Program-made: the position numbers and the translations under genes
Source of the DNA: Tretioscincus oriximinensis
Lineage: Eukaryota; Chordata; Lepidosauria; Squamata; Gymnophthalmidae
NCBI GenBank assembly: GCA_022410635.1
Contig: JAJVDF010000209.1
Span: 517,678-581,677 of the forward strand
Length of the DNA stretch: 64,000 bases
Direction: 5' to 3'
Part shown: positions 1 through 15,200 of the stretch, piece after piece
How positions within the stretch are numbered: position 1 is the first letter of the stretch
Layout of the letters: each line of letters begins with the position of its first letter
Notes under the pieces: model-generated
The model's database searches: none
What the model was told of the DNA's origin: nothing
What the model saw: only the letters and a program-made list of their open reading frames with translations

Positions 1-148
1 GTCTTCTATCAATGAAAGCTATACTATCATAATTACTTTTTCTTGCTAGTTTTTTTCTTGCTTATTCAATAATGAGTTGGTACAAAATCAGTACTGTTTA
101 AATAAATTGTAAAGTAAATATTAATTTTTTAAAAAAATTATGTTACAG

Positions 149-276
149 GGATTTATTTGTCCTCTTTGTATGAAATCTCATGGATCAGCTGAAGAACTTT
201 TTAAACATTATGAAGCAGCTCATGATTCTGGAATTGATGCAAGTCATGGAGGAGAGTCTAGTATATCTCCAAAAAG
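149..276 (+). CDS. EEA1: EEA1 exon 3: Rab5-binding C2H2 zinc finger
   Basis: Corresponds to residues 40-82. Contains FICPLC...FKHYEAAH, a C-x2-C-x12-H-x4-H finger, the Rab5-GTP-binding element in the mammalian protein. The acceptor is ttacag at 143-148 and the donor gtgcag at 277. The exon ends two bases into a codon, completed by exon 4. The in-frame ATG at 140 lies in the intron and is not a start. Confidence 0.95.
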
Positions 277-3200
277 GTGCAGAACAATTTTGTTTTGTTT
301 CTCTCTCTTCCCCCCACCCCCCATTTTTGAAGTATTAATAATTTATTACAATTGCATTTTAATCGTAAATGGTCATTTGCAAGTATTGTGATGGAGAAGG
401 AGCTGGTATTGGTGGGTAAACCTATGTTCCCATCCCTGCCATGCAATGCATGAATGTCTTTGTTGACAGTCCATTCATTTTCAGAAAGCCAGTTTGTCAC
501 ACGTGCAATGCACAGCAGTAAAATAAACAGTTAAATACAAAAGGAAGGTTCCATAGTGACCATCAGTGTTTTACCTGGCATTTTTAGCAAAAGAAAGCAA
601 GATAAAATTTTAAATTGATTGAAAATTGCAATCTCCTTGAAGCGCTCTTTTTCATAGCCAAAGAACTCTATACTTGGGAACTACCTGCTTGTACTTTATA
701 GGTGGAGCCACTGGAAAAATGTCTCAGAAGACAAATTACTTGCATTATAGTCCTGCACTTGAATTAGGCAAAAAGGATTGCAATTTAATAAATCAACAGT
801 AAGTAGTTAAAAGACAACTACAAGTGCAGCTAATAGTTGTTACTAGGCTGTTACATAACAATCAGCCTTGAGACAGCACAGGAATATGCTAGCTCTTAAG
901 CAAATGCCGACATTTCCCTACATCATGGGAAATCAGAAATAATACAGTTCCTCCAACACAGTGTCAGATTTAACTTCTGGGACTCACTGTGCTGGTCTCC
1001 TTACCTTTATTGTTTGTTTTCTCAGCTGTAATGAATCCCAGTAATACATTGCTGTGTTAGAGGAAGACTTTTGGGGGTCAAGTAGTATATGAAAACATTA
1101 GAGATAGAATAATTTTGAAGGCAATTGATCAGTAATGGGAAGGGGATAAAGCTGAATGGAACATACACTAATATCATCAGATGGTCTCTGTATCTTTCTC
1201 TGTCCCCTGTCAAATCTTAAGAAGGCAAATATTTTTCTGCCTTGTTCAGGCTTAGGCAGAATCCAGGAAAAGGCCTGGGAATATTAGACTGTGCAGGTAT
1301 TGTATGACTCCGTACCCTTGCAGAGGTAGTAGCGAGAGATAATATGGGTAGAGTGGAACACAGTGGAAATAAGTGAATTCTAGCTTTAATTTTTATTGCA
1401 TTCAACTGCCCTCATCTTCCCCACTCCTTCCTCTTGCGCCATAGATTACTTCAGTACCTGATACTCCTTGGTAGGTTTGTTTGCTACAAACTAGCATATT
1501 AACCTGTTGACTATACCTGGTTCAGTAGCTGTGTATTTGGTAGATGAAAGTTTCTGAGCAGTTTTCGGGCCTAATATTTCTGTGCAGTAGGAGGCAATAT
1601 GATTCCAAAGGTTATCTGTTAGGTGACTGCAAGCATACTAAGCTATGTACTTGTTACTTGCTGGTGAGCATCTCTGTGCAGCTGATTGAAGTGCAAACTA
1701 CTGGATCATATGAGCCAAGGATCCATTCAGTTGTACTTATATTTTAAAAATAGATTTACTGAGAAAGGACTTTCTTTTGTAATCCCTTTTCATCCAATTC
1801 CAGAAAAAACAATGTGAAAAGATATGAAGTGTAATATGACCATGATAGTAATCAATAAAAGTTAATTACATTTCTTTGTAATTCTTTTTCTTTAAAGGAT
1901 TTTTACTAAATCCATTGTGTGTGTAAAAAGACTTCCTTGTCTTTTCAAAAATGTGATGAAGGTTACTATTTGATTTAGACCACTGATTCTTCTGTGGTTT
2001 TTTTTCCTGGAGATTGGACTGTGTGGCACCTCCTATTATTTGTTAGTTTAAGCTTTTTCTTTCGCATGGAGAACATTTGAAAACAATTTGTAGCCATGAC
2101 ATTTGAACTTGAGAAACTAGCTTTAAGATTTGTTAATTTTAACACAAATTCAAACATTTTTCTTCTTCCTTTTTTACATGGAATACATTCAGTGATGATA
2201 TCACATTACTACGACAAGAAATTCAAGATTTACAAGCTTCACTTAAGGTTTGAGGTGTTCATTACTTTTATCTATAGTTCTTTGTTTTTATGATAAAGAG
2301 GATAATGAGATTTTCAAAGAGATAAGCTTATAAAAGGTATTTTGTCTTCCTTTGTACAGGAAGAGCGATGGTATGCTGAAGAGCTGAGAAAAGAACTGGG
2401 AAAACTTCAAGGGCAAAGGCAGCAAGTAATTCCTTTAAAATACTTGAAGCAGGTTTACCACAATCACTTTGTTATCATCTTTGAAATGGAAGATTAATAA
2501 CTTTTTCTGTAAGGCACGTGGCCCAATTCAATTAGTTCCATAATTAATCTAATGAAATACTTTCAGAATATCATATGTATGATCAACTGTATGATGTCTC
2601 CTATGTACCATTATATCTTTCATCCAATTATGGTACGTTTCCTCAGTGTTCCTAGTGCTGTTGGTGTACAACTATTTTCAGCCTCAGCCAAGATGAATGA
2701 CTAGATAAGTAGGCTTTGAATCTAGACAGAATTGAATGGCAACAATTTTTCATCCATTTTTTAATCCCCTCATGTTGTTTTTTCTTAGAAAATGTTCATT
2801 TTTCTATGATTTTTTTTGTATGTTTGGGTTTTTTATGTTTCCTGGTTGTTTTTCAATTTTGATTTTTCTCTTTTTCCAACTTTATCAGCTTTCCTATTGC
2901 GTTTCTTTTTGTCTTCTTGGTCTTTCTTCATCCCTTTCCTTATTTGTTGTTTCCTGTGATTTGTTTTCTGTTCTGTCTCTTTAATACTTCAACAAATAGG
3001 TGTTTAAAGTTTTTTAACATTACTTGTAAAATAATGTGAGTTGTTAATAGCTCAATGTTCTAATCAATACTGTAATGGCAAAGAAAACTCTCTAGTACTT
3101 CCCTTCACATTTACTTGTTTGAAAACAGATGACGTTACCTTTATCCATTCAGGCAATTTCTTCATGTCTGTTACACTGCTAGTAAATTGCCAGCAATAAA

Positions 3201-6200
3201 AGTAGAGCACTATGGTTTGTTTTTGTTGCATAGTAGATTTTCACAGAAAATTTTGAAATGTATTAAACTATTTGTCAATTACAGAAACCTTTTTATACAG
3301 CTTGGTATTTTGTTTTTATTTTGAACGCCATATTAAAGAGTATTTTTTTTAAAAAAAACACAGTGCATAAATTGAATTGATGTTAGAGGTATGTGAATGC
3401 AGTTCTCTTATTCCAATTGTTTAATCTATCTTTTCCCTCTTAAGGATTCGAAACATGATGGAGTGGCCACTGGTGCATGCCAAGGTGACAGATTTTTTTA
3501 AACACTATCAATAGTGGTGATCAGGTATTATCAGTAATAGAAACGGGGTTAATAAAAATTAGTTTCAAGAGAATATTATTATACATTCTACTTAACTCTT
3601 AGGCATTTTTATTAGATGACCTGATGAAACTATTTGCAATTTGTACATTTCCATTTAAAATTATCAAGTAATATACAAATTGTGCTATTTTTTCTGTAGC
3701 CTATTCTGGACCTTTTAGAAGTCATGTATCAGTTTTGATGAGAGATAGCTCATTTCTTTCAAAAATAAATACATTTCTTTAGTTTGTTTCCACTTTTTCT
3801 GTTCAGTTTGGCCATCATTATTGCTCTTATTTGGCATAGATAAATAATCTTATAGGAAACAACAATGGCTATTTTTGCATGTTCAGACAATAGAAAATGA
3901 ATAGAGATTAAATTTGCTGTAATGACTGCCTTTGCTGCTGAAATGCTAGGGAGGAAAAACAGTTAGGCCTCTTTCTGATAGTAGAAGTTGATCTGGCTTG
4001 AAATAAGTTAAATTTCCAGCACTACATGAATTTGAAAAGTTTCGATTGGGTCCCACTTGGGTCCCACACTGATATAGCTACCTAATTTTCTCTGTATTAT
4101 TTGAGCTTTTTAAAATAAATTTGTTTTTTAATACCATTATTGTTCTATTTTTAATGGCTTGGAATATCTAGTTTAAACAATGTGCCGATAGATTAGATCA
4201 GAAAGGGATCGGCAGACTGCTTCTCCAGTTTAGAACCAGAATGCTAATTCTGATACAAGAAGACCTGTCCTATAATAGAATAGTGCATAAAAAAACAAAT
4301 TTACAATTTCTTACAGAATTATATATTGTAATAATGAGATCTGATTAAACTATCTCTCTAAATGTTTATTAATTTCATTCTAGGCGAAAGTCAGCCACTC
4401 TGGTCAGTGAAAGGAACAATGAGAGATGTAGTTCAGTACTGAGACTGAGATGTTCTAGTTTGTCACTGCTGTGCTTTTATGGTTTAAGTTTGATTAAATA
4501 GGTTAAATAGCATACACCGATGCTGTGATGAAATACTTTGAAGTAAACATGTCTGATGAATCCATATCAGGGATCTTGCCGCTTTTATAGAGAAAGGGCG
4601 ATTTCTACAATTTTAGTTTTTAGTGTAGGCAATACCTGCTCAAATCCCCATATGTGCACAGCTTTCCATATGAGAGTTCTAATTTCATCATTGAAATAAA
4701 ACACAGATTCATTTGAAACATTTACATTATGTCATTTCCGATTGCTAATAAATATACATTTTCTTTAGAATTAGAAACATTAGAACAGAAGCTAGAAGAC
4801 AGTCAAGTAGAAAACTTCAATATTAAGCAGATGAAAGACTTGTTTGAACAGAAGGCAGCACAGTTGGCTACCGAAATTGTGGGTAAGTGTCCATATTTAT
4901 TAAGCAATGTGGTTTTTGTGCCTTTTTAAGAGAATCATTGACCTTCTGTGGCTTTTTTAAAAAAATTAGATCTTAAAGCCAAATACGATGAAGAAATGAG
5001 CCTCCGAGAATCTGCGGAACAGAAAATGGCCAACTTATCACAGGAGTTGCAGAGAGAGAGAAGCATATGTGAAGATTTAAAAACAGAACTGGTAATGGAC
5101 ATCATGTTATCGTGTTTTTATTATATGCAGTATAAATTGTAATGGGTGATTCCAGCTGTTAACTTTGGCTACAACATTTTAAAACTTTTCTCGTTCATCT
5201 TTGTAGTAACTTATTTATGGCAGAAAAAACTTGACAGTGAAGAATATTTTTTCTTTTCTCGAACTTTTTAAAAAAAAATTGTAAAAGAAATTAAATAGTT
5301 TCGAGTACAGTCTTTTTTTTGTTTGGCAGCTTTTAAAACAGTTAAAGCTGAATGAAGTGCATTTACTATTCATAAATGATTCATGAATACAAAAGCAACT
5401 AAATATATGTGGTTCACCACAGCTATTAAGATTTTAACCTTCTGTTGACCTACATGATTATCTGAACAGCTTTGTACAAGAAGATATTAAGAGTAGAGAG
5501 ATATGTTGCAATTAAAAGTTCTCAGAACTAAGGCATTAAAATTGCAGTTCTTCAATTCGCTTGCATATTGAAGATAACAATTCATGTTATGACAGTTTAT
5601 TTCTTCTGATGGCCATGAGTATGCTTGGAAGTAATGTGAACTTCTTTGCTTCATTTTTAGATATTTTGACTTTTTTTCACTGTGCAAAGTTATCTTTCAT
5701 TGCAGTGGGCTGATATGTGCCAGAAAAGGCTATATGACCCAGGATGCCATTGAGCTAGGCCTGGTTTACCATAGTCGTTCGCTTGTAGACAAATTTGAAA
5801 AAGTCTTTTTTTTGCACTGTATGCTGCTGTATGGCCCTTTCCAATGAGAAGGGTCACTATATTTGTGCCATAATTTTCTAATGATCTGGTTCTTGTAAAC
5901 TGAAAATATTTTTTCCTTTTATTGTAAAGCTTCAGAGGCCTGGACTGGAAGATGTTGCTGTTCTAAAGAAGGAATTAGTCCAAGTTCAAACATTGATGGA
6001 CAAGATGACTTTGGAACGTGAAAAAGAGTCTGAGAAGCTGAAAGAGGAGTGTAATCACTTGCGAACAGAATGTTCAAATTCAGAGGTAATGATTTTAGCA
6101 AAATAACAATGTAAGAGGTATGAGTGAAAATTTATTTACATGAACAGGAACCTCTCTCTACATTAATACATTTAGTCCTTATTCTTTGAAAATTTGCCCA

Positions 6201-9200
6201 TGTTGATGATTCCAAATCAGTTCTAGTTCTCATGACCATTATTCTCATTAACAGCCTGTTCTTTTTTGAATTTGCATATGGTGCTGATAGGTATATTTTA
6301 GAGAAGATTTTTTTAAAAGGGGTAGAACAGAAGACAATCTACAAATCCTGATGAATCCAGTAAATTTACTTTATTGAAAAAGTATCTTTATATTATTAAA
6401 AGTCTGGTATTGGTTTTCTCATTATCATGTCTTTTTACATAATAATTTGGAAATGATGTGCTTTGCAATTTGATTAAGATCTCTTTAAGTGTTTGTCTTT
6501 AGATTCAATTATTTGATGCACTTGATTTTTTAGAGATACTATATTTGCAATCATACAATTTATAAAATTTTAAATATTGCTTAAAAAGAGGAAAGTCTAC
6601 AGTTGTTCAACAGAAATGTAGGAGAAAATCTGAAAAGGTTTACTTTTTTCATGTATCAAAAATGATACATTAATAGAATTTATTTTCCACCTCTCCTCCA
6701 GCAATAGAGCAACGTAAGTAGCTGGAGATTTTTGTCTTTTATGTACTCTCCATGCTGAGGAATCATAATTCTCTGTGCAATTCTGTATGCATTAATTCCA
6801 TTAAAGCCTTAGTGCACAAATTTGCAGCCTTCCATTTGGAGTGGTGAAATATGAAAGATGCTTTGCTCAGCATATATTTTGAAAGCCCTGTTGATGTTAG
6901 ACTTTATTTCTGAATATATATAATTAAAGTTGTTTTGTTTGGATTTGAGAAAATTTAAAGATAAATTGCCCTTTTATTTAGTGGTTGTAGCTGAACCCTT
7001 TTTATGGTTGAAATCTGCTTGTTGAAAATTATTGATCTATACTGTGTTCTTCTATCAGGGACAGTACGTGTATTGGATTGTGTAGGCTATAGTATCATTA
7101 TCACTGAACACATTCCTGATTGGTTTGACTGGAATTGCAATACTGTTGTTTCAGGTGTATAATAATTTTCTCATATTAATAGAAGGAAAACATCTCAAAG
7201 ACAATTATTGGCAATATAAAATGTACACTGGTGTATTTCATTTAAGTATATGCCATTTATAAAAGAATTAACTGAATTCTTGAACTGAATGAATGTTTAA
7301 TATTCTTCTTTGAGTTTTTTACTCTTAATTATTGCTTACTGGGTAATCCTAAAATCCCAAATGTCTAGTGGATTTATTTCTGCCTAAATGTGTCTATGCA
7401 TGCCTACCAAATCACAAAGCTCATTTAATTCAGTTGGATTTATTTACAAGGAAACATGGATACAGCTGTAGCCACAATGTGTTAATCTATTCAAACCATG
7501 TAACTATGTTCATTGTTGTGATAGCATTTATCATTGCTTTGGATCACCATTCACCCATCATGTATTTATTTTTTGCTGCTTTCTCATGGAGGTATTGAAA
7601 CTTGAGGTAATTTTTGTTTTTTAAAAATACTTTCAGAGATAATTGAAAACTCATGTTAAATCAAATCAAATCATTTTATGCACGTATGCTTGAAATTAAC
7701 AAAAAAGGCAAAATTATTTGATATGTTTATTATTATATAAATAGTATTACAACTGGCATATAAAACCTGTGATATTTGTATCGCATTAATGAAAGCAGTT
7801 GTGATTTTGGTACAGGTTTTCCCAGTAGTGCTTCTTCTTTCTTTCATATTCCTCCCCTTAAGGGCTCTTTATTTTAAGAAGAACCTTGGAAAGGCCAGAA
7901 TGTAACCTTAGAATGTAAGACTGCCATTAGGATTATTTGGAACAAAACCAGATCCTATTTTGTTGAAATGTTTCTAATTCTGAAAGTATCTTCGGAATTA
8001 GAGCAGAAGCCATTTTTTCCTACCAACCGAACACCAATAGACAGAGATTTTGTTTTTTAAAAAATCCATCTCATTTCATCATCACTATTTGCTGCTGAAA
8101 AGAAAAAGAAAGGAATTTCTCTTTTTGGAAGCAANAGTTGCTGATAAAGTGAGAAAAAACTTGCTAGCAGTTATCAGTATTGAAAAGGAAAGTAGGAGAA
8201 ATAGTTCACTTTTTTTACTGTCATAGGCTGGTAGAATACTTTTCAAGCTTTTTTTTTAGTTTTGTTCCAAATCGGACTGAAGCTCATACATTTTTGTGTG
8301 CACATCTCTATTCTACACACCTACTGCGTTGGTACACAAGAAGAAAACACACTGTTCCTTCATTCATTATCTGTTATTGTGTCATGCTACTATTCAGCTT
8401 GAAAGAGAAGGAAAGAGTTCATAGCTAAAAAACAGAAAGACAGAAAAGACCTATACAGGTGATTAATTCTATGGTCAGAGCAACATGGATTAGAACAGAA
8501 GCCCTTGTTTTAAAAAAGTATCATTTTTGAGATTAGTAATGATTCTTTAAGCTGCTGTAAGAATCAAACTGATTTGAAGCTAGAACTTTCACAAAGAATG
8601 TTATTGTTCAATCATGTCTGACTCTTCATGACCTTGTGGTCCACAGTAGGGCAGTCATCTATGCCCCACACTGCCTCCTGATGTCTGTCTAAGCTAATGT
8701 TCTTTGTTTCCATGACACTATCTCCACATTTTATCCTCTGCTGTTTCTATCTACTTTTGCCTTCAATCATGCCTAGCATTAGTCTTTTCCAGAGAGTCCT
8801 GTCTTGTCCTTTCCACAAAAAATACACTTGGGAAATAGCACCTTTAGATATCATTACTAGCTATTTTTCATTTGAGAGTGATTCATTTAATCCTTGATGT
8901 TGTCTTCCCTCTTGTACATTGTTTACACAGTCTACACAGTCTTAACTGTCTAGTCTGTCTGTCTGTCTAATATACTGTGGGAATCACAGATTTTTGACAG
9001 TAAAAACCTCTCCACAATGAGGAAATCTCTGGGATGTCTTAGAGATAGTTTACAAGTAGATTGGGAGGGCATCATAAGACACATATATGAAACTGTGTCT
9101 AAATTACTTCTGAGATTTTTATTTTTATTGGTTGCTACATGTCAATGTATACGTAGATATATGAGAATGAGGCAACTGCTGGGCACCTATTATATTACTA

Positions 9201-12200
9201 CCTCTGCATCAGAAACAATATTTAATAATAATCCCAACAAATGTATCAGCAGTGTGCAATTCAGAGAGTGCAAAGTAGATTTACCTGGTGTGTTACGGAC
9301 TGCATTTCCCTCCATATCCAACTTTAGTTGTTTAAGAATGCAAAGATGCATCTAGACATCGCTTGCTTATTCCACAACACTTGGATATTTGGGGGAAAAA
9401 GCATTGTTTAGAGTGCTTTATTCTGGAACATTAAAATAAATAAATGCTTTATGGATGCTGTTTAAGATTTTTATTTCATTTATATTAATAAGTTTAAAAA
9501 ATTAAAAACATTAAACGTTAAAACTGAGAAGGAAGTACAAGAGTAAGCAAAATACATTTTCCGTTGTCTTTTGGAACTAGCTTTTGAAGCAGCAACTGGC
9601 TGAATGTGGTTTGGAATGAGAAGACCTCCTTCTGACCTTAATCCGTTTAGAAGATTCTTGTCTTTGAGAATGAGAAGGGCTCTATAAAAAGAAGGTTTTT
9701 GACAATGGGTAGCACTGTTGTAATGAGTTTGTGCTAATCCAATTTAGGACTTCTACCCTTGAGTATTCCTAGATGCATCACAGAGAAATCTCTTCCATAT
9801 TTTTTCTATTTTGTTGAACTGAAAAATACTTTTCTCAGCAATGATGTGTAACACTTTTTTTCTGAGAAGCATCTATAATTATGGGGTGGTGCTGTTCCTC
9901 AGGCATAGCTTATGTGAATATATTTATGTATAAAATTATGTAATTCATCAACACACTTTTTGTGTGTTTAAAGAGAATATTCTTCCTCCTATGATTCCAT
10001 GTTTCACCAATTTTAAAAATAAAATTGCTTACTGTTAACAAAAAAAACTCTTAAGTTTTATTTAAGCATTGCTTTCTCTACATTCATGTTTTAACAGTTT
10101 GAAGATATTTGGGTGAATAGCTTTCTAGAGCATTATTAGTATTTAGCACAATGAAATGAAACATTTTCTTTTTTACAGAAAAATTAGACAAAGTACACAG
10201 TGATGAATCTTCCGCCCTACTCATCCTTCTTCCATACAAGTTCTATGTTAATTGAGCTAATTTCTTTGTGGTCAGAATATTTTACTATTTATTTAGTTGT
10301 AAGATTTGCATCCACACTTTTGACCTTCAGGTTCTAGGACAGGTTTCAGCAAGTCATAAAAAAGTACTAAAATATGTTTATAATTATAATGAAGAATAGA
10401 TAATTTTAACAAAAAGTGAACTGATTTTCTGAAAACTTTCTTTGTTTAGACTACTATTAATCAGTTAAGAGCCGAACTTGCCAAAGGTCCCCAGGAAGTT
10501 GCTGTATATGTACAAGAGCTTCAAAAACTTCATTCTTCAGTTAATGAATTAACACAGAAAAATCAGGTAAGAATCACATCCTTACTTATAGAAGCCACCT
10601 ACACATTAACTGCTTTACAGTCAAAACATAATTTTTAACTTAATGTATACTGATCTCTAATGTTAAATTAATCTGACATTTCAGAATCTAATAGAAAAAT
10701 TAAAAAAGAAAGAGCTGGATTATACTCAGTTAGAAGAAAAACAGAATGAAGAATTGTTAAGTAAAAAGAATCTACAAGCAAGCTTTAATCAAAAAGATCT
10801 GGACTGCCAGCAGCTTCAGGCAAGGCTAACTGCATCTGAAGATTCATTACAGAGGCTACAAAAGGAGCTGAATGAAAGAGGGGAAGCAAGTCAGAAACTT
10901 AAAGAAGAATTGTCAGAAGCTGAGACAAAATACCAACATCTTAAGGCAGAATTCAAACAGCTACAGCAGCAAAGAGAGGAGAAAGAGCAGCATAGCTTGC
11001 AACTTCAAAATGAATTAAATCAGGTAAGGTAAAATATTATATAAAATGGTTACATTTTATGAAGAGAACGAAACCGACTAAGGCTGCATCCACACAGCCA
11101 TAACCTACATCAATGGGAGCGCTTCAGAGGCAGCTCTGCTGCACAGAACGATGGGTCATCTACACTGGTATCGCAGAAAAGGCTCGTCCTACTACTGTTG
11201 CTGTACGAGTGGGACTTCTGTGTCTGGGCGAGAGCTGTGAGCAAAGTTCCATGAGACCTTGCTTCCAACAGCCAGTTAGGGAGCCGGTGTGCAGGAGCCA
11301 TGTCAGCGCAATGACAGTGTCCCGCATGTTGCCATGGCAGTGCTGAGGGATCTGTAAACGGTGTGCTATGGAGCAGCTAAATGCAGCGCGCACGTCATTA
11401 CGGATAGTCTGCTATAGTCTTTAAATGCAGTACATGGGTCCGTGCATGGAGGGAGCCTGACTTATGAAAGAAAAGCAATTGTGGTACAGAAAGTTTTATG
11501 AAGCTGTTTCCCCATGGTGTATAAGTAATTCTTTACTTATTGGCCATGTAATGGTTTGTTCATCTTAGCTGTCTAAATTGTGCAGTCAAAGACATTTTTT
11601 CAAAAAAACCAAATGGCACTAAAACTAAGGACAAGTTTATGAAAATTGATGGGCAGAAGAATTAGAATCGACAAGAGAAAATTTCTTTTTTTAATCCAGA
11701 TGGTTATTGGTCTATGAAATTTACTACTCGAAGAAGTGAAGAACGCGTGTATTAATGGCTACCAAAACTGATTTCTAGTACTACCTCCAGGTTAGAGAGG
11801 GAGACAGGATTCTTCTAAAGCGTCAAGAGCAGCTGAAAGTTTTATCTTGTCTTGCGCTTGTGGATACTTAGGATCAATTGGTGAATTACTATCGGAGAGA
11901 GGATGCTGGACAAGATAGACCATGGCCTGACTCAGCAGAGCTCGTTTATATTCTTACTTTTTATAAGGAAGCTCTACTTCTGTAGTACAACTTTTATACG
12001 AGGACTATGGAAAGGAACAAGCCTGTCAAGAGGAAAAAATTTAAATGAAATATAACAACCTCAAGAAAAATATTTAAAACTCAGGCCTATGAAACCATCA
12101 AGAGGCATGACCGAGAAGAACGTGTCCAGCCAGTGCAATATTGCCTGAGCAAGGAGGATGTAGGGGTTGCGGTCGCTTGATACACTTCTTAGCGGTGGTA

Positions 12201-15200
12201 TTGCCCCTTGGAGCCACTTTCTGAAACTTGTCTTTACTGGGAAAGGACTATCCTCCTTCACTGTGCACGTGCCAGTGATAACGGGGAGTTGTTCTGAAGG
12301 GCCATGTCACTGTCAAGGAGAATACCAAGCAGTTGCCTCCTTCCCCTCGCCTTCTTCCTTGGGAGGAGGATAAAATGAGAGAGAGGGAGAAGAGGAAAGG
12401 GAGAGAAGAGAGAGCCTGTTTTATTAAATGGACTGTTCTACTATTTTTGAATAAATGACATACTGTATTTCATTCTATTTCCTATTATGCAGCTGTTATG
12501 GGATTTTCTGGCAAATTCTTGTAGTAGATCCATTTTCATGTTTTATGTCCATAGTTTCACTTTTTTGTGGCATAATGACTAACGTTTGGTGAGCCACTGA
12601 TGGTGAATATTGTTTCAACTTTTTGAATTACCCTCTTTATACCGCTAATGCCTTGCTATTTGGTGTTTGACAAGGGAGAACCTTGAATCTCCATAGCAAC
12701 CACTAATGAAAGTTCTATATTTGTTTCTAACAGATTATTTCACTTGGAAATTCCTTTTTGTGGTTATAGATTAGTAGGATCTGAGGAAAAGGTTTTTTTC
12801 TAAGACAGGAAGCACTGGATTAATATAGTTCAAGAAAAGTACTTCTAATTGAACTGACATTGTGATAATATCACAGAAGGATTCATTCTATCTAGATTTG
12901 AGGTTTCATCATGAGGAATCTTAATATTGCTTCTGTAGATCCCAGAAAGGACAAGAAACTTAAAAGCATATTTAATAATAATGATTTTGAGATAATTCTG
13001 TTAAACTAAAAGCTACAAAAACACCACTTCATGAATATAGTATTTGTGCGGGTAGCCTAATGTCATTTATTGCCCACAGATATTTGCTTGTAATTTTTGT
13101 ACTTAGGAACATATGGGTTTTTTTCATACTTACTTTAATATTCTGGGCCAATCCTGAGTCAGGAATGGGCAGTTGTTGATGTGGGACGCACAATCTACCA
13201 TCATTGACTTTGAAGGTTGTACCAGGTTTTGAGTTGGTGCTGGAACTTCCATAGATCAGAAAATTATAACAGTGGGGTGGGTGCTCTCTGCCCACAGCCG
13301 ACTGTTCTTAGTCAGGACCCTAGCTTATCAACAAGGCTCAATGTTAAAGACTATTGGGAAACTAGACTCCAGTTTGAATACCCTAAGCCTAGTTTATACT
13401 TTGCTTTGGGTGGACATATGCTGGGTGTATGTTGGGAGTGGGGCAGAGCATCCTTATTCTGCACCAACATGTGGACAGAATGTTCCTATATACTTTCTTA
13501 TCATGGGATGAATCAAATGGGTTTCTAGGCTCCATACTGCAGAGGAGAAATTGAATTCTTTAATTTACTCCTTTGTTTCTGTTTCAGGTGTGAAAGGAAA
13601 GTACACTATACTCTTCATGCTATGTGCATTTCCTTAGTATTTAAATTAGTAATATAGGCTTTGTAGAAAATCTGAATGGATTTTTCTAATACCTTAAGTA
13701 GTAAAACGTAATAATTTGTTGTATGAATCAAATATTTGGTAAAACTTTTCAGATTGAAGCGTGAGCACCAGTACTTTGCAAGTTTGAAACTATGTAGAGA
13801 ATTTGTTGTTAGCTTGTAGAATTAAAAAGGGTATATACAGTAATAACATTTTATTGCAAATTGGAGATATGATTTTCAATGCCATCATATTGTTTGAGAA
13901 ATAAATGATAATTTACTTTGGGGGGAAAAACCATTTTGCACAGAAAACCTGTTTTTCCTTGCAGATTATTTCAATACACAATTTTATATTCATGCCATAA
14001 AAAAACCAATATTGTTCATGATCAGAGATGGCTCCAGGCACAGTCTAGTGGGTGGGTCCAGTGGTAGGGCATTGCATTTCAATTCGTCTTAACGTGATCC
14101 TCTAATCTCTGAAGTTTTCTTTCTATCTCATAATCAACTGGTCCTGTTCAGCTTCACTCACTTAATTTTTATCACCTAAAATACTAATTAGCTAAAAATA
14201 TTAATTGCAGTTTTGGAACTGCTAATTGGCATCTATTTATTACAATAATTTTAGAAAATGGAAATATTCTATTAAAAATGGAAACATTTTGAAAAGTTTC
14301 AATCTTCATACCTAACATAACTGCAGACAACTGTGGGATGATTAGTTTTAGTTCTGTAACACAGATATACAGTGGTACCTCGGTTCTTGAACTCCTTGAA
14401 TGTCGACCAAATCGGTGTTCGACCAGGCGATTCCAGAAACTTTTGTCCTGGAATCCAAACACATATTTAGAACTCGAACTTCCTTCGGCGTTCTTTCGGC
14501 CAGGCGCGGCTTGCTTGCGTCATCAGTGTGCGTTTTTTCGGCCAGGCGCGGCTTGCTTGCGTCATCACTGTGCGTTTTTTCGGCCCGGCGCGCCTTGCTT
14601 CGGTTCTCAAACAATTTGGTTCTCGACCGTCCTCCCGGAACGAATTCTGTTCGAGAACCGAGGTACCACTGTAATGTGTTTTTAGGAACTGGCTCTTTTA
14701 TATCTTGCTCCATCTTATCTGAGCTATTCCAATGAGTATTTCTACTCAGGCTGTACATGGTTCTTTTCCTTGTTAGTATTTATTCAAAACCTAAGAACTG
14801 ACACATGTAATGTCTTTACTGTCTCTACTAGGAGAGACATATAAAGGATGTCTGGTCCGTTGGCTTGTCTACTGGCCTGGGACTTAAGAGAGGTGTGTTT
14901 CCAATTTTTCGTTCACTAACAAATTTGCATATTGTTTCCCATTTCTACAAGAAAGAAAGCTTACCAAATAAAATTTCAATATATAATAAAACTCAATCAA
15001 ATGTAAATAACTTTAATTCAGGATAGAGAGCAAGAAAACATTTAGGTATGTAAACTGTTTCATACTAAGCTTTCCAGTTGTTTCCTGGTTTAACAACACA
15101 TATACTTGAATCAAGGCTGAATCTAAATTGTTGGTGGAAGCATTCTTTGTTGGAATCCTGCCTGATTTCATGGACAAACAGACTATTGCATGTTGATAAA

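Noticed and set aside
14348..14758. Open frames with 14-residue periodic repeats on both strands
   Set aside because: They are translations of the 42-bp tandem repeat inside a mariner-type MITE, not a protein.
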